Positions 33,691 through 40,781 of a stretch of 40,781 nucleotides of DNA are shown here, piece by piece. The notes beneath the pieces are model-generated. The model did not search any database. It was not told where the DNA came from and worked only from the letters and a program-made list of their open reading frames with translations. Location: contig JAOPYL010000355.1 in NCBI GenBank assembly GCA_025964625.1, forward strand, positions 1 to 40,781. Direction: 5' to 3'. This DNA comes from Actinoallomurus sp. Lineage in GTDB: Bacteria; Actinomycetota; Actinomycetes; Streptosporangiales; Streptosporangiaceae. Positions within the stretch are counted from its first letter, which is position 1, and each line of letters opens with the position of its first letter. A program made the translations under genes and the position numbers.

Positions 33691-33717
33691 CCGGTCCTGT
33701 CGATGTGGCAGGTCCGG
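33691..33717. terminator. Hairpin between convergent GNAT and zinc-ribbon genes
   Basis: CCGGTCCTG (33691-33699) and CAGGTCCGG (33709-33717) pair with one mismatch around a nine-base loop, between two convergent genes. Likely a bidirectional terminator. Confidence 0.45.
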
Positions 33718-33773
33718 GCTTCGGCGCCGGCGTGGGCATCGGAGTGCGGGCCGTGGCGCCCGCCGGGGCGGCC

Positions 33774-33977
33774 TCAGCCGCAGCAGCCGCCTCCGCAGCA
33801 GCCTCCGCCGCTCGGCCGCGGCGCTGTGGCGCCACCGGTCACGGCGACCGTGGAAAGCAGCTTCACAGTGTCGTCATGGCCGTCCGGGCAGGTCGCGGGC
33901 GCGGAGGCCTCACTCATCGGGCGGGACATCTCGAACGTCGACCCGCAGGCGCGGCAGCGGAAGTCATAGCGTGGCAC
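33774..33977 (-). CDS. FmdB-family zinc-ribbon protein
   Basis: The 67-residue product begins MPRYDFRCRACGSTFEMSRP and continues to CPDGH, giving zinc ligands C8, C11, C30 and perhaps H34. The C-terminus is GGGCCGGGCCG. This is the FmdB putative regulatory zinc-ribbon family, originally named for a formamidase regulator; its role is generally unknown. The GTG at 33977 was chosen because homologues begin MPxYDFRC; longer frames upstream give unrelated sequence. It lies 28 bases downstream of the HNH nuclease gene on the same strand. Confidence 0.85.
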   Translation of the reverse strand: MPRYDFRCRACGSTFEMSRPMSEASAPATCPDGHDDTVKLLSTVAVTGGATAPRPSGGGCCGGGCCG

Positions 33978-34005
33978 GTATCCAGAGTACGGCTTCGCCG
34001 GCCGA

Positions 34006-34515
34006 TCAGGCGGCGGGCTCGGAGACGTACGGGGCCCACTGCGGGTCGCCGTCGTGCACCAGCCCGATGAGGCGCCAGTGGGCGCCACGCGGCACCGCGG
34101 GCGTGACGGGCAGCCTCCAGCCGAGCTCCTCCAGGAGCTTGTCGGCCTTGCGATGGTTGCAGGGCATGCAGGAGGCGACGCAGTTCTCCCAGATGTGCTT
34201 GCCGCCGCGGCTTCGCGGGGTCACATGGTCGATCGTCTCCGCGCGGCGGCCGCAGTAGGCACAGCGGAAGTTGTCGCGCCGCATGAGAGCCGCCCGCGTG
34301 AGCGGCACGCGTTGTCGGTAGGGGATCCGGACGTAGCGCAGCAGGCGGATCACTGAGGGCATCTGCACGACCACGGAGGCCGAACGCAGGTGGGCGCCGG
34401 AGACGTCGTGGTGGACGATTTCGGCCTTCTCCCGGAGCACCAGGCACACGGCGCGCCGCAGCGGCAGCGTGGTGAGTGGTTCGTAGCTGGCGTTGAGGAG
34501 TAGGACCTGTCTCAT
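34006..34515 (-). CDS. HNH endonuclease
   Basis: The 169-residue protein carries a full HNH zinc-nuclease module: FRCAYCGRRAETIDHVTPRSRGG, then WENCVASCMPCNHRKADK, with the catalytic histidine in the IDHV segment and two CxxC zinc pairs. The N-terminus LLLNASYEPLTTLPLRRAVCLVL is typical of a widely conserved actinobacterial family; M. tuberculosis Rv2469c, near glbO, belongs to it (from memory). The ATG at 34515 has GGAGG seven bases upstream. It is not part of a visible mobile element or restriction system; its cellular role is unclear. Confidence 0.92.
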   Translation of the reverse strand: MRQVLLLNASYEPLTTLPLRRAVCLVLREKAEIVHHDVSGAHLRSASVVVQMPSVIRLLRYVRIPYRQRVPLTRAALMRRDNFRCAYCGRRAETIDHVTPRSRGGKHIWENCVASCMPCNHRKADKLLEELGWRLPVTPAVPRGAHWRLIGLVHDGDPQWAPYVSEPAA

Positions 34516-34545
34516 CAGACGGCCTCCGGGCACGAGGCGCCGACA

Positions 34546-34564
34546 GCCCCGCGGGACACGCTCC
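34546..34564. repeat. Third copy of a short intergenic repeat
   Basis: GCCCCGCGGGACACGCTCC differs by one base from 30872-30890. It lies in the gap upstream of the HNH gene. Confidence 0.4.
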
Positions 34565-34610
34565 AGCGCGCCCCGGCACGAGGCTCAATGATCGTCTTCG
34601 GCGCCAGCGC

Positions 34611-34637
34611 ACCCGTCATGAGGACCTCCTCACGGGT
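34611..34637 (-). terminator. Hairpin after the secreted DUF11-like gene
   Basis: ACCCGT and ACGGGT plus an inner GAG/CTC pairing form an interrupted stem just beyond the - strand stop at 34654. A weak terminator call. Confidence 0.35.
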
Positions 34638-34653
34638 GATACCCGAACTGAGA

Positions 34654-35256
34654 TCAGTGTGGCTGCTGAGATGTGGATCCCGCTACCCCATTGAGCGGCA
34701 ATCGCTGCAAACCGTCTTTGCCCGGGACCTTCGGTGCACCGGTGTCACCCGCCGGCTTCGGCATGTCGGTGGTGGTCTCGGTGCTGAACGCGCCCTCGCC
34801 AGGCTCGCCGGGCGCGCCGGCGCCGGCGTCCGTGCTGGGCGGCGTGAGCTGCCTCTCCCGCCAGGTGACCTGGGCGTTGACGCGGAGCCTGGCGGTGCCC
34901 GCCGCCACTGTGGTTTTGATCCAGCCGACACGCTTCTCGCCGGGCCCGATCGAGCCGTACTGGCACACGACCTCGTCGCCCTTGTCGGTGCAGGGCTTGG
35001 AGACCCCAACGACCTTCTGGCCGGCGGAGACCTTCTGTGTCGCGATGACCGTTTCCGCGCCGCCGGAACCCTGGTTAGAGAGCGTCCAATGCCAGGTAGC
35101 GCCGGAATTGTCGGCAGTGATCTCCGGGCTTTCGTACACCAGTTGAAGATCGGCCGCCAGCGGGTCCGCCGGCGGGTCCGCGGCGTGCGCCGCCGGAACG
35201 AGCAGCGTGCCGGCGGCCAGCACGGGAACCGCGACCAGCGCAAAGTTGTATCTCAT
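34654..35256 (-). CDS. Secreted protein with a DUF11/CARDB-like beta domain
   Basis: The 200-residue product starts with a Sec signal peptide (NFALVAVPVLAAGTLLVP, cleavage after AHA). The mature part contains one immunoglobulin-like beta domain (ATWHWTLSNQGSGGAETVIATQKV...CQYGSIGPGEKRVGWIKTTVAAG...RVNAQVTW) with a Cys pair, resembling DUF11 domains of Gram-positive surface proteins. The last 60 residues are Pro/Gly/Thr-rich and probably unstructured. No LPxTG or membrane anchor is present, so it is likely released. Its function is unknown. It is divergent from the prolyl oligopeptidase gene. Confidence 0.75.
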   Translation of the reverse strand: MRYNFALVAVPVLAAGTLLVPAAHAADPPADPLAADLQLVYESPEITADNSGATWHWTLSNQGSGGAETVIATQKVSAGQKVVGVSKPCTDKGDEVVCQYGSIGPGEKRVGWIKTTVAAGTARLRVNAQVTWRERQLTPPSTDAGAGAPGEPGEGAFSTETTTDMPKPAGDTGAPKVPGKDGLQRLPLNGVAGSTSQQPH

Positions 35257-35358
35257 GTCCTACCCCCCGATTGACATGCAGGAATGCTTACATGTTTCTC
35301 CCACATCCCGGCCAGAAGAAACCGTCACGCCAGGGCCCGGGCAGCGGTGGTGACCTCA

Positions 35359-35364
35359 TAGAGT
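35359..35364 (+). promoter_or_regulatory. -10 element for a leaderless prolyl oligopeptidase transcript
   Basis: TAGAGT lies at -12 to -7 from the ATG at 35371, and no Shine-Dalgarno sequence precedes that ATG. This is the spacing expected if transcription starts at the ATG. No clear -35 is seen. Confidence 0.4.
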
Positions 35365-35370
35365 TCGCAC

Positions 35371-37503
35371 ATGAGCCGACCGCAGTATCCATCCGCCCGC
35401 CGCGAGGACATCGTCGAGGAGATTCACGGCCACCGCGTGGCCGATCCGTACCGGTGGCTGGAGGACCCTCAGGGCGAAGAGACGAAAAGCTGGCTGACGG
35501 ACCAGGATGAGCTGTTCCATCGCGAGGTCGACGGTCTGCCCGGCCGGGAGCGGCTGCGCGCCCGGGTCCGGGAGCTGCTCGGCTCGGGCACCGTCGGCGC
35601 GCCGGTCTGGCGTGGCGCACGGCGCTTCTTCATGCGGCGCACGGCGGAACAGGAGCACGCGGTGCTCTACACCGTGGACCCTCCTGCGGCACCGGCAGAG
35701 GTCGAGACGGAGCGCGCGCTGATCGATCCGATGGAGCTCGACTCCACGCACACCACGACGCTCGACTCCTGGCAGCCCGACAAGGAGGGCCGGCTGCTCG
35801 CCTACCAGCTCTCCCACGGCGGCGACGAGGAGTCCAAGCTGTACATCATGGACATCGCCACGGGTGACCTGGTGGAGGGGCCGATCGAGCGGTGCCGCTA
35901 CACCCCGGTCGCGTGGCTGCCCGGCGGCGAGGCGTACTACTACGTGCGGCGGCTTCCCGCCGACCAGGTGCCGGCGGGGGAGGACCAGTACCACCGGCGC
36001 GTCTATCTGCACCGGGTCGGCACGGACCCGGAGACCGACGACGTCATGATCTTCGGCGCGGACCGGGAGAAGACCAACTACTACGGCGTCGGGGTCAGCC
36101 GCGACGGCCGCTGGCTCACGCTGGCGTCCTCGCAGGGCACGGCGCCCCGGAACGACCTCTGGATCGCCGACCTGAGCACCTCGCCGCCGGAGGCGCCGGA
36201 GCTGCGGGTGGTGCAGGAGGGCGTCGACGCGGAGACCGGTCTGCACATCGGCCGTGACGGGCGGGCGTACGTCTTCACCGACCGCGACGCCCCCCGCGGC
36301 AGGCTGTGCGTGGCCGACCCGGCGGAGCCGGCCCACGAGACGTGGCGTGATCTCATCCCCGAGGACGCCGAGGCGGTCCTGTCGGACTTCGCGATCCTCG
36401 ACGACCTCGACCGGCCGATCCTGCTCGCCGGGTGGACCCGGCACGCGATCAGTGAGATCACCATCCACGACCTGGAGACCGGGGAGCGGATCGGCGAGGT
36501 GCCCGTGCCCGGGCTCGGCTCCGTCGGCGGCATCGGCGAACGCCCGGAGGGCGGCCACGAGGCGTGGTTCGTCTACTCCGACAACACCACGCCGGTATCC
36601 GTGCACCGCTTCGACGCGCGGACCGGCGAGACCACGCTGTGGGCCTCGGCACCCGGGGCGGTCGAGGTGCCCGACGTCGAGGCGCACCAGGTCACCTACA
36701 CCTCCTACGACGGCACCGAGGTGCGGATGATCGTCGTCGCCCGCCCCGATGGTGACGGCCCGCGCCCGGCGATCCTGTACGGCTACGGCGGCTTCAACGT
36801 CCCGCTGACCCCGGCGTACTCCGCGACGATCCTTGCCTGGGTGGAGGCGGGCGGCGTCTACGCGGTCGCCAACCTGCGCGGCGGCTCGGAAGAGGGCGAG
36901 GAGTGGCACCGCGCCGGGATGCTGGACAAGAAGCAGAACGTCTTCGACGACTTCCACGCCGCCGCGGAGAAGCTGATCGCGGACGGGTGGACGACCGCCG
37001 ACCGGCTCGGCATCGCCGGCGGCTCCAACGGCGGGCTGCTGGTCGGCGCGGCGATCACCCAGCGGCCCGACCTCTACGCCGCGGCGGTGTGCTCCGCGCC
37101 GCTGCTGGACATGGTGCGCTATGAGAAGTCCGGGCTCGGCCAGACCTGGAACGTCGAGTACGGCTCCGCAGACGACCCGGAGCAGTTCGAGTGGCTCCAC
37201 GCCTACTCCCCGTACCACCGCGTCCGTGCGGGCGCCGCCTACCCGGCGACGCTGTTCACCGTGTTCGAGAGCGACACCCGCGTGGACCCGATGCACGCCC
37301 GCAAGATGTGCGCGGCACTCCAGCACGCGACCTCCGTGACCGAACAGGAGGCGCCCGGGCGGCGGCCCGGACCCATCCTGCTGCGCAACGAGGCCGAGGT
37401 CGGGCACGGCTCCCGTGCCATCAGCCGCTCGGTCGATCTGACCGTGGACACGCTGTCGTTCACGGCCGCCCACACCGGGCTCACTATTAAGGATGGTGTC
37501 TAA
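35371..37503 (+). CDS. Prolyl oligopeptidase (S9A family)
   Basis: The 710-residue enzyme has the family layout: a seven-bladed propeller (residues about 70-430) between the two halves of an alpha/beta-hydrolase domain. The start [13 protein letters not shown] is characteristic. The catalytic triad is Ser552 in [11 protein letters not shown], Asp635 in ESDTRVDP and His679 in VGHGSR. It cleaves short peptides after proline in the cytoplasm; there is no signal peptide. The end is followed after eight bases by a methyltransferase gene on the same strand, so the two may share a transcript. Confidence 0.94.
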   Translation: MSRPQYPSARREDIVEEIHGHRVADPYRWLEDPQGEETKSWLTDQDELFHREVDGLPGRERLRARVRELLGSGTVGAPVWRGARRFFMRRTAEQEHAVLYTVDPPAAPAEVETERALIDPMELDSTHTTTLDSWQPDKEGRLLAYQLSHGGDEESKLYIMDIATGDLVEGPIERCRYTPVAWLPGGEAYYYVRRLPADQVPAGEDQYHRRVYLHRVGTDPETDDVMIFGADREKTNYYGVGVSRDGRWLTLASSQGTAPRNDLWIADLSTSPPEAPELRVVQEGVDAETGLHIGRDGRAYVFTDRDAPRGRLCVADPAEPAHETWRDLIPEDAEAVLSDFAILDDLDRPILLAGWTRHAISEITIHDLETGERIGEVPVPGLGSVGGIGERPEGGHEAWFVYSDNTTPVSVHRFDARTGETTLWASAPGAVEVPDVEAHQVTYTSYDGTEVRMIVVARPDGDGPRPAILYGYGGFNVPLTPAYSATILAWVEAGGVYAVANLRGGSEEGEEWHRAGMLDKKQNVFDDFHAAAEKLIADGWTTADRLGIAGGSNGGLLVGAAITQRPDLYAAAVCSAPLLDMVRYEKSGLGQTWNVEYGSADDPEQFEWLHAYSPYHRVRAGAAYPATLFTVFESDTRVDPMHARKMCAALQHATSVTEQEAPGRRPGPILLRNEAEVGHGSRAISRSVDLTVDTLSFTAAHTGLTIKDGV

Positions 37504-37511
37504 TACCGTTC

Positions 37512-38285
37512 GTGACCGCTCTGGACCGCGTCCTCGAGCTGCTCGATCCCGTCCCGGCCGAGCCGGACACCAGCCGCGGCCATCTGGACCTGCTCGGCGA
37601 GGTGCCGCGGCCGCACGACACGATCGCGCAGCGGCTGATGCGGTCCGGGGCGCTGCCGAAGATCTACGAGCACGTGTGGCGGCCGGTGCTCTTCGGGCTC
37701 TCCAAGGGCGGCCCGCTCGGGCCGAGCACGGCCGAGGAGTACACCCTCGCCCGCGACTGGCTGGGACTCGCCGGTACTCCGGGCGCGACAGTGCTCGACG
37801 TGGCCTGCGGGCCCGGGAACGTGACCCGTGCGCTGGCATCGGGCGTCACCGGAGGCGGCCTCGTGGTCGGCATCGACGCCTCGGCGACCATGCTCGGCCG
37901 TGCGGTGGCCGACACGCCTGACCGGGGCGCGGACGACTCCGCCGACATCGGATACGTCCGCGGCGACGCGGTGCACCTGCCGTTCCGGGACGGGTCCTTC
38001 GACGCGGTCTGCTGCTTCGGCGGTCTCTACCTCTTCGATGACCCGTGGACCGCGATGGCCGGCATGGCCAGGGTGCTCAAACCCGGAGGCCGGCTCGTCC
38101 TCCTCACGACCCGGCGTCCGGCCCTCCCGCTCATCGGCGACGGCGCCGGGGCCCTCAGCGGGCTCGCCGGGATCCGGATGTTCGGGTCCTCGGAGATCTC
38201 TGAGGCGCTGGCCGCCCGCGGGTTCACCGCCATCTGCCGGCGCTCGTACGGCCTCATGCAGTTCGCCGGCGCCACGCTCACCTGA
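37512..38285 (+). CDS. SAM-dependent class I methyltransferase
   Basis: The 257-residue product has motif I VLDVACGPGNVT (residues 94-105), VVGIDASATML as motif II, GDAVHLPFRDGSFDAVCCFGGLYLFDD and MARVLKPGGRLVLLTT. This is the Methyltransf_11 pattern of small-molecule methyltransferases, as in quinone or lipid pathways. The first 60 residues are an extra helical N-terminal part. The substrate is unknown. It begins at GTG 37512 soon after the peptidase stop. Confidence 0.85.
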   Translation: MTALDRVLELLDPVPAEPDTSRGHLDLLGEVPRPHDTIAQRLMRSGALPKIYEHVWRPVLFGLSKGGPLGPSTAEEYTLARDWLGLAGTPGATVLDVACGPGNVTRALASGVTGGGLVVGIDASATMLGRAVADTPDRGADDSADIGYVRGDAVHLPFRDGSFDAVCCFGGLYLFDDPWTAMAGMARVLKPGGRLVLLTTRRPALPLIGDGAGALSGLAGIRMFGSSEISEALAARGFTAICRRSYGLMQFAGATLT

Positions 38286-38302
38286 GCGTTGTTTCGACCG
38301 AC

Positions 38303-38356
38303 CCTGTGAGAGTGCCCCTCAGCACGCCATAGTGCGGTGAGGGGCACCCTCACAGG
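38303..38356. terminator. Long hairpin between convergent methyltransferase and ilvD genes
   Basis: A 19-base inverted repeat with one mismatch (38303-38321 and 38338-38356) encloses a second small stem GCAC/GTGC. Lying 18 bases after one stop and 15 before the other, it is almost certainly a bidirectional terminator. Confidence 0.85.
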
Positions 38357-38370
38357 TCTGCCGGGCCCGG

Positions 38371-40215
38371 TCAGCCGCTGAGCTGGGAGATGTCGCGGGC
38401 GGCACCGGTGGAAGCCGAGGTGGCCATCGCGGCGTACGCCTGCAGCGCCACGCTCACCGGACGGCGCCGGTCGCGCGGGCGGTAGCTGCCCAGGTCGCTC
38501 AGGAGGCGTTCGCGGCGCTCGCGCAGCACGTCGCCCGGGACGTCCAGCCGCAGTTCACGACGGGGGATGTCGATGACGATCCGGTCGCCGTCCTCGACCA
38601 GGGCGATGTCCCCGCCGGCGGCCGCCTCCGGCGAGGCGTGGCCGATGGACAGCCCGCTGGTGCCGCCGGAGAAACGCCCGTCCGTGACGAGCGCGCAGGC
38701 CTTGCCGAGGCCGCGGCCCTTGAGGAAGGACGTCGGGTAGAGCATCTCCTGCATGCCCGGGCCGCCCTTGGGGCCCTCGTAGCGGATGACGACGACGTCG
38801 CCGGGCTTGACCTTGTCGCCGAGGATGCCCTCGACGGCGTCGTCCTGGCTCTCGAAGACCACCGCGGGGCCCTCGAAGGTCCACAGGGCCTCCTCGACCC
38901 CGGCCGTCTTCACGACCGCGCCCTCGACGGCCAGGTTGCCGTAGAGCACGCCCAGTCCGCCGTCCTTGGTGTAGGCGTGCTCGGCGTCGCGGATGCAGCC
39001 CTCCGCGCGGTCGAGGTCCAGGGAGTCCCACCGCGTGTTCTGGCTGTACGGCTTGGTCGTGCGGACCCCGCCGGGCGCTGCGTGGAACATCTCCAGCGTC
39101 TCGGGGGAGACGGCGTCGGAGCGGATGTCGCTGGCGTCCAGGAACTCGCCGAGCGAGGCGCCGTGGATGGTGTGGACGGTGCGGTTGAGCAGTCCCGCGC
39201 GGTCCAGCTCGCCCAGGATGGCGGGGATACCGCCGGCCCGGTGGACGTCCTCGACGTGGTACTTGGCGGTGGCCGGTGCGACCTTGCAGATACAGGGGAC
39301 CCGGCGAGACAGCTCGTCGATCTCCTTGAGCCCGAAGTCGACGCCGGCCTCGCGTGCGGCGGCGAGCAGATGCAGGATCGTGTTGGTCGAGCCGCCCATC
39401 GCGACGTCGAGGGCCATGGCGTTCTCGAAGGCGTCGCGGGTGGCGATGTTGAGCGGCAGCACCGACGCGTCGTCGTCGGCGTAGTAGCGCTGCGTGATCT
39501 CCACGATCTTCCGCCCGGCGTCCTCGAACAGCCCCTTGCGCGCGGCGTGGGTGGCGAGGATCGTGCCGTTGCCCGGCAGGGACAGGCCGATCGCCTCGGT
39601 CAGGCAGTTCATCGAGTTGGCGGTGAACATGCCCGAACAGGAGCCGCAGGTGGGGCAGGCGTTCTCCTCCATCTGGGCGAGCGTGTCATCCGACACCGAC
39701 TCGTCCGCAGCGGCGACCATCGGGTCGATCAGGTCGAGCTTCGTCGTGCCGTCGACCGGCTTGCCCGCCTCCATCGGCCCGCCGGAGACGAACACGGTCG
39801 GGACGTTGAGCCGCATGGCCGCGATCAGCATGCCCGGCGTGATCTTGTCGCAGTTGGAGATGCAGATCATGGCGTCGGCGCAGTGCGCGTTGACCATGTA
39901 CTCGACGGAGTCGGCGATCAGCTCACGCGAGGGCAGGGAGTAGAGCATGCCGCCGTGGCCCATGGCGATGCCGTCGTCGACCGCGATCGTGTTGAACTCG
40001 CGGGGGATCCCGCCCGCCTCCTTGACGGCCGCGGCGACCACCTGGCCGACCTCGCGGAGGTGCACGTGCCCGGGTACGAACTCGGTGAAGCTGTTGGCCA
40101 CGGCGATGATCGGCTTGCCGAAGTCCTCACGGGCCACGCCTGTCGCCCTGAGGAGGGCGCGCGCGCCCGCCATGTTCCTGCCGTGCGTGACCGTTCGCGA
40201 CCTCAGCGAGGGCAT
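38371..40215 (-). CDS. ilvD: Dihydroxy-acid dehydratase
   Basis: The 614-residue enzyme makes the 2-keto acids of valine and isoleucine synthesis. Family segments are plain: [39 protein letters not shown] (C122), [21 protein letters not shown] (C187, C190, C193), [15 protein letters not shown] and [15 protein letters not shown]. The region [10 protein letters not shown] has no cysteine where the oxygen-stable 2Fe-2S class has one, so it is probably of the oxygen-sensitive 4Fe-4S (E. coli) class. ATG 40215 has GGGAGAGG just upstream. No other ilv gene is adjacent. Confidence 0.96.
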   Translation of the reverse strand: MPSLRSRTVTHGRNMAGARALLRATGVAREDFGKPIIAVANSFTEFVPGHVHLREVGQVVAAAVKEAGGIPREFNTIAVDDGIAMGHGGMLYSLPSRELIADSVEYMVNAHCADAMICISNCDKITPGMLIAAMRLNVPTVFVSGGPMEAGKPVDGTTKLDLIDPMVAAADESVSDDTLAQMEENACPTCGSCSGMFTANSMNCLTEAIGLSLPGNGTILATHAARKGLFEDAGRKIVEITQRYYADDDASVLPLNIATRDAFENAMALDVAMGGSTNTILHLLAAAREAGVDFGLKEIDELSRRVPCICKVAPATAKYHVEDVHRAGGIPAILGELDRAGLLNRTVHTIHGASLGEFLDASDIRSDAVSPETLEMFHAAPGGVRTTKPYSQNTRWDSLDLDRAEGCIRDAEHAYTKDGGLGVLYGNLAVEGAVVKTAGVEEALWTFEGPAVVFESQDDAVEGILGDKVKPGDVVVIRYEGPKGGPGMQEMLYPTSFLKGRGLGKACALVTDGRFSGGTSGLSIGHASPEAAAGGDIALVEDGDRIVIDIPRRELRLDVPGDVLRERRERLLSDLGSYRPRDRRRPVSVALQAYAAMATSASTGAARDISQLSG

Positions 40216-40334
40216 GACCTCTCCCGTCCGTTCGTGCTCACACGTCGATCGTACGGGGTAAGAGGTGAAGACTGAGACAGCCGTATCATCATTCGGGCGC
40301 GATGGGCGAGCAGGGCCATCGGGCTGGGGGCGCC

Positions 40335-40550
40335 ATGACACTCGATCATCTCGTCTACGCGACGCCGGATCTGGACGCGTCCGTCCAGCGGATCGCCGAG
40401 CTGACCGGCGTGCGGCCGGTCGAGGGCGGCCGGCACCCGGAGCCGGACACCGTACGCCGCCACCTCGCGGCCCTCGGCGTCGAGCTGGACGTCCGTCAGG
40501 GGGAGCCGGGGCTGACGGCGGTGGTCGGCGGCACCGCCACGCTGAGATAG
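40335..40550 (+). pseudogene. VOC/glyoxalase-like gene, apparently internally deleted
   Basis: The 71-residue product starts like a Glyoxalase_3-type protein ([34 protein letters not shown]) and ends like the C-terminal end of one ([32 protein letters not shown]). In full-length relatives more than a hundred residues lie between these parts, including most metal-binding positions. The reading frame is intact, so this looks like an in-frame deletion that leaves a non-functional remnant; a genuine short protein is possible but unlikely. A G-run serves as ribosome site. The ATG at 40302 is an alternative start. Confidence 0.6.
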
Positions 40551-40592
40551 GAGAGCATCCCACGCGTGGCCGCCTGGCGGGGTGCGCTCCCT

Positions 40593-40618
40593 GCGCCGGC
40601 CGGGGCGAGGACCGGCGC
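40593..40618 (+). terminator. Hairpin after the VOC remnant
   Basis: GCGCCGG (40593-40599) and CCGGCGC (40612-40618) form a perfect seven-base stem with a 12-base loop, 43 bases after the stop. Confidence 0.45.
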
Positions 40619-40647
40619 GGGGGTTCATCGCATGCGCGGTGTGGAGA

Positions 40648-40667
40648 CCCTGGCCTTCAGGCCGGGG
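40648..40667 (+). mobile_element. Hairpin resembling an IS200/IS605-type end or omega-RNA stem
   Basis: CCCTGGCCT and AGGCCGGGG form a nine-pair stem (one G-T pair) with a very short TC-centred loop, followed by AGGAAACG. The CTTCAGG core and GGGGAGG flank recall the sub-terminal palindromes and the omega-RNA hairpins of IS200/IS605 elements. It lies 53 bases before a tnpB start. Confidence 0.4.
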
Positions 40668-40720
40668 AGGAAACGCCGCTCCCTCCTGGAAATGTCGGTG
40701 GTGGTCGTTAGCGTGTTCGG

Positions 40721-40781
40721 ATGCGGTTTCGTCTTGAGCCCACGTCCGCCCAGGAGCGGGTGTTGCTGGAGCATTGCGCGC
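40721..40781 (+). CDS. tnpB: TnpB/OrfB-type RNA-guided nuclease of an IS200/IS605-like element, N-terminus only
   Basis: The first 20 codons read MRFRLEPTSAQERVLLEHCA before the window ends. This matches the N-terminus of TnpB (typically R-F-R-L-x-P-T-x-x-Q-x-x-L-L-x-x-H-C-G-x-A-R). TnpB is an RNA-guided DNA nuclease that helps transposons persist. The length, catalytic residues and completeness cannot be judged here. A hairpin of transposon type lies upstream. No tnpA precedes it in the window. Confidence 0.7.
   Translation, partial: MRFRLEPTSAQERVLLEHCA

Noticed and set aside
33774-34088. Longer version of the zinc-ribbon gene starting at 34088
   Set aside because: The extra 37 residues are antisense-type sequence from the HNH gene, while the family start MPxYDFRC lies at 33977.
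35274-35295. ACATG repeats upstream of the secreted DUF11-like gene
   Set aside because: The repeated unit is only five to six bases, part of it self-palindromic. It is too short to support an operator call.

Overview
The window is about 40.8 kb of very GC-rich DNA with dense, often overlapping genes and many GTG starts. Together with the gene content this points to a high-GC Actinomycetota chromosome, most like a filamentous group such as Streptosporangiales/Thermomonosporaceae (inference). The order ssb - ettA - thioesterase - glbO - HNH nuclease resembles what I recall of the Mycobacterium tuberculosis Rv2478c to Rv2469c neighbourhood, so the middle of the window looks like a conserved actinobacterial backbone with insertions.

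Region 1 (1-14459) is a cobalamin (vitamin B12) corrin-ring operon on the + strand: a VWA chelatase subunit (5' end missing), cobO, cobB, an embedded GNAT acetyltransferase, cobI, cobM, cbiD, cobL, a cbiG-cobJ fusion, a two-cluster ferredoxin, cobH/cbiC, a long-form cbiX, a cobC/cobD-like aminotransferase, cobT and a CysG-like cobA. Most neighbours overlap by 1-17 bases (ATGA, GTGA, TGATG), so they are probably translationally coupled. The set mixes early-cobalt parts (CbiX, CbiD, CbiG) with late-cobalt parts (VWA/CobN-type chelatase, CobO, CobB). cobG, cobF and cobK/cbiJ are not here.

Region 2 (14443-18613) follows without a break: two dynamin-like GTPases, the second with two membrane segments, and an SsbB-type single-stranded DNA-binding protein that lacks the usual acidic tip. 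A perfect DnaA-box sequence lies between the GTPases and ssb. A gene-free stretch with strong hairpins (18614-19243) then precedes a membrane diguanylate cyclase and ettA.

Region 3 (20608-30641) looks rearranged. ettA has lost its normal end and stop codon exactly where a convergent Tat-exported GH95-like glycosidase abuts it. A YrbG-like cation antiporter has likewise lost its stop and reads antisense through the whole truncated haemoglobin gene. Between them are a hotdog thioesterase, a secreted S37 peptidase and an MFS transporter. An MscS channel gene follows on the - strand, with a Shine-Dalgarno sequence that can be masked by a hairpin.

Region 4 (30895-38285) holds a divergent pair of a Trp-rich small protein and an HTH/TPR regulator, a second GNAT, an FmdB-like zinc ribbon, an HNH nuclease, a secreted DUF11-like protein, a prolyl oligopeptidase and a methyltransferase. 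Region 5 (38303-40781) has ilvD, a VOC-family gene that looks internally deleted, and the first 20 codons of a TnpB-type transposon protein running off the right edge, preceded by a hairpin like those at IS200/IS605 ends.

No tRNA, rRNA, CRISPR array or complete insertion sequence was seen. All family assignments come from reading motifs and recalled homologues; no search was run.
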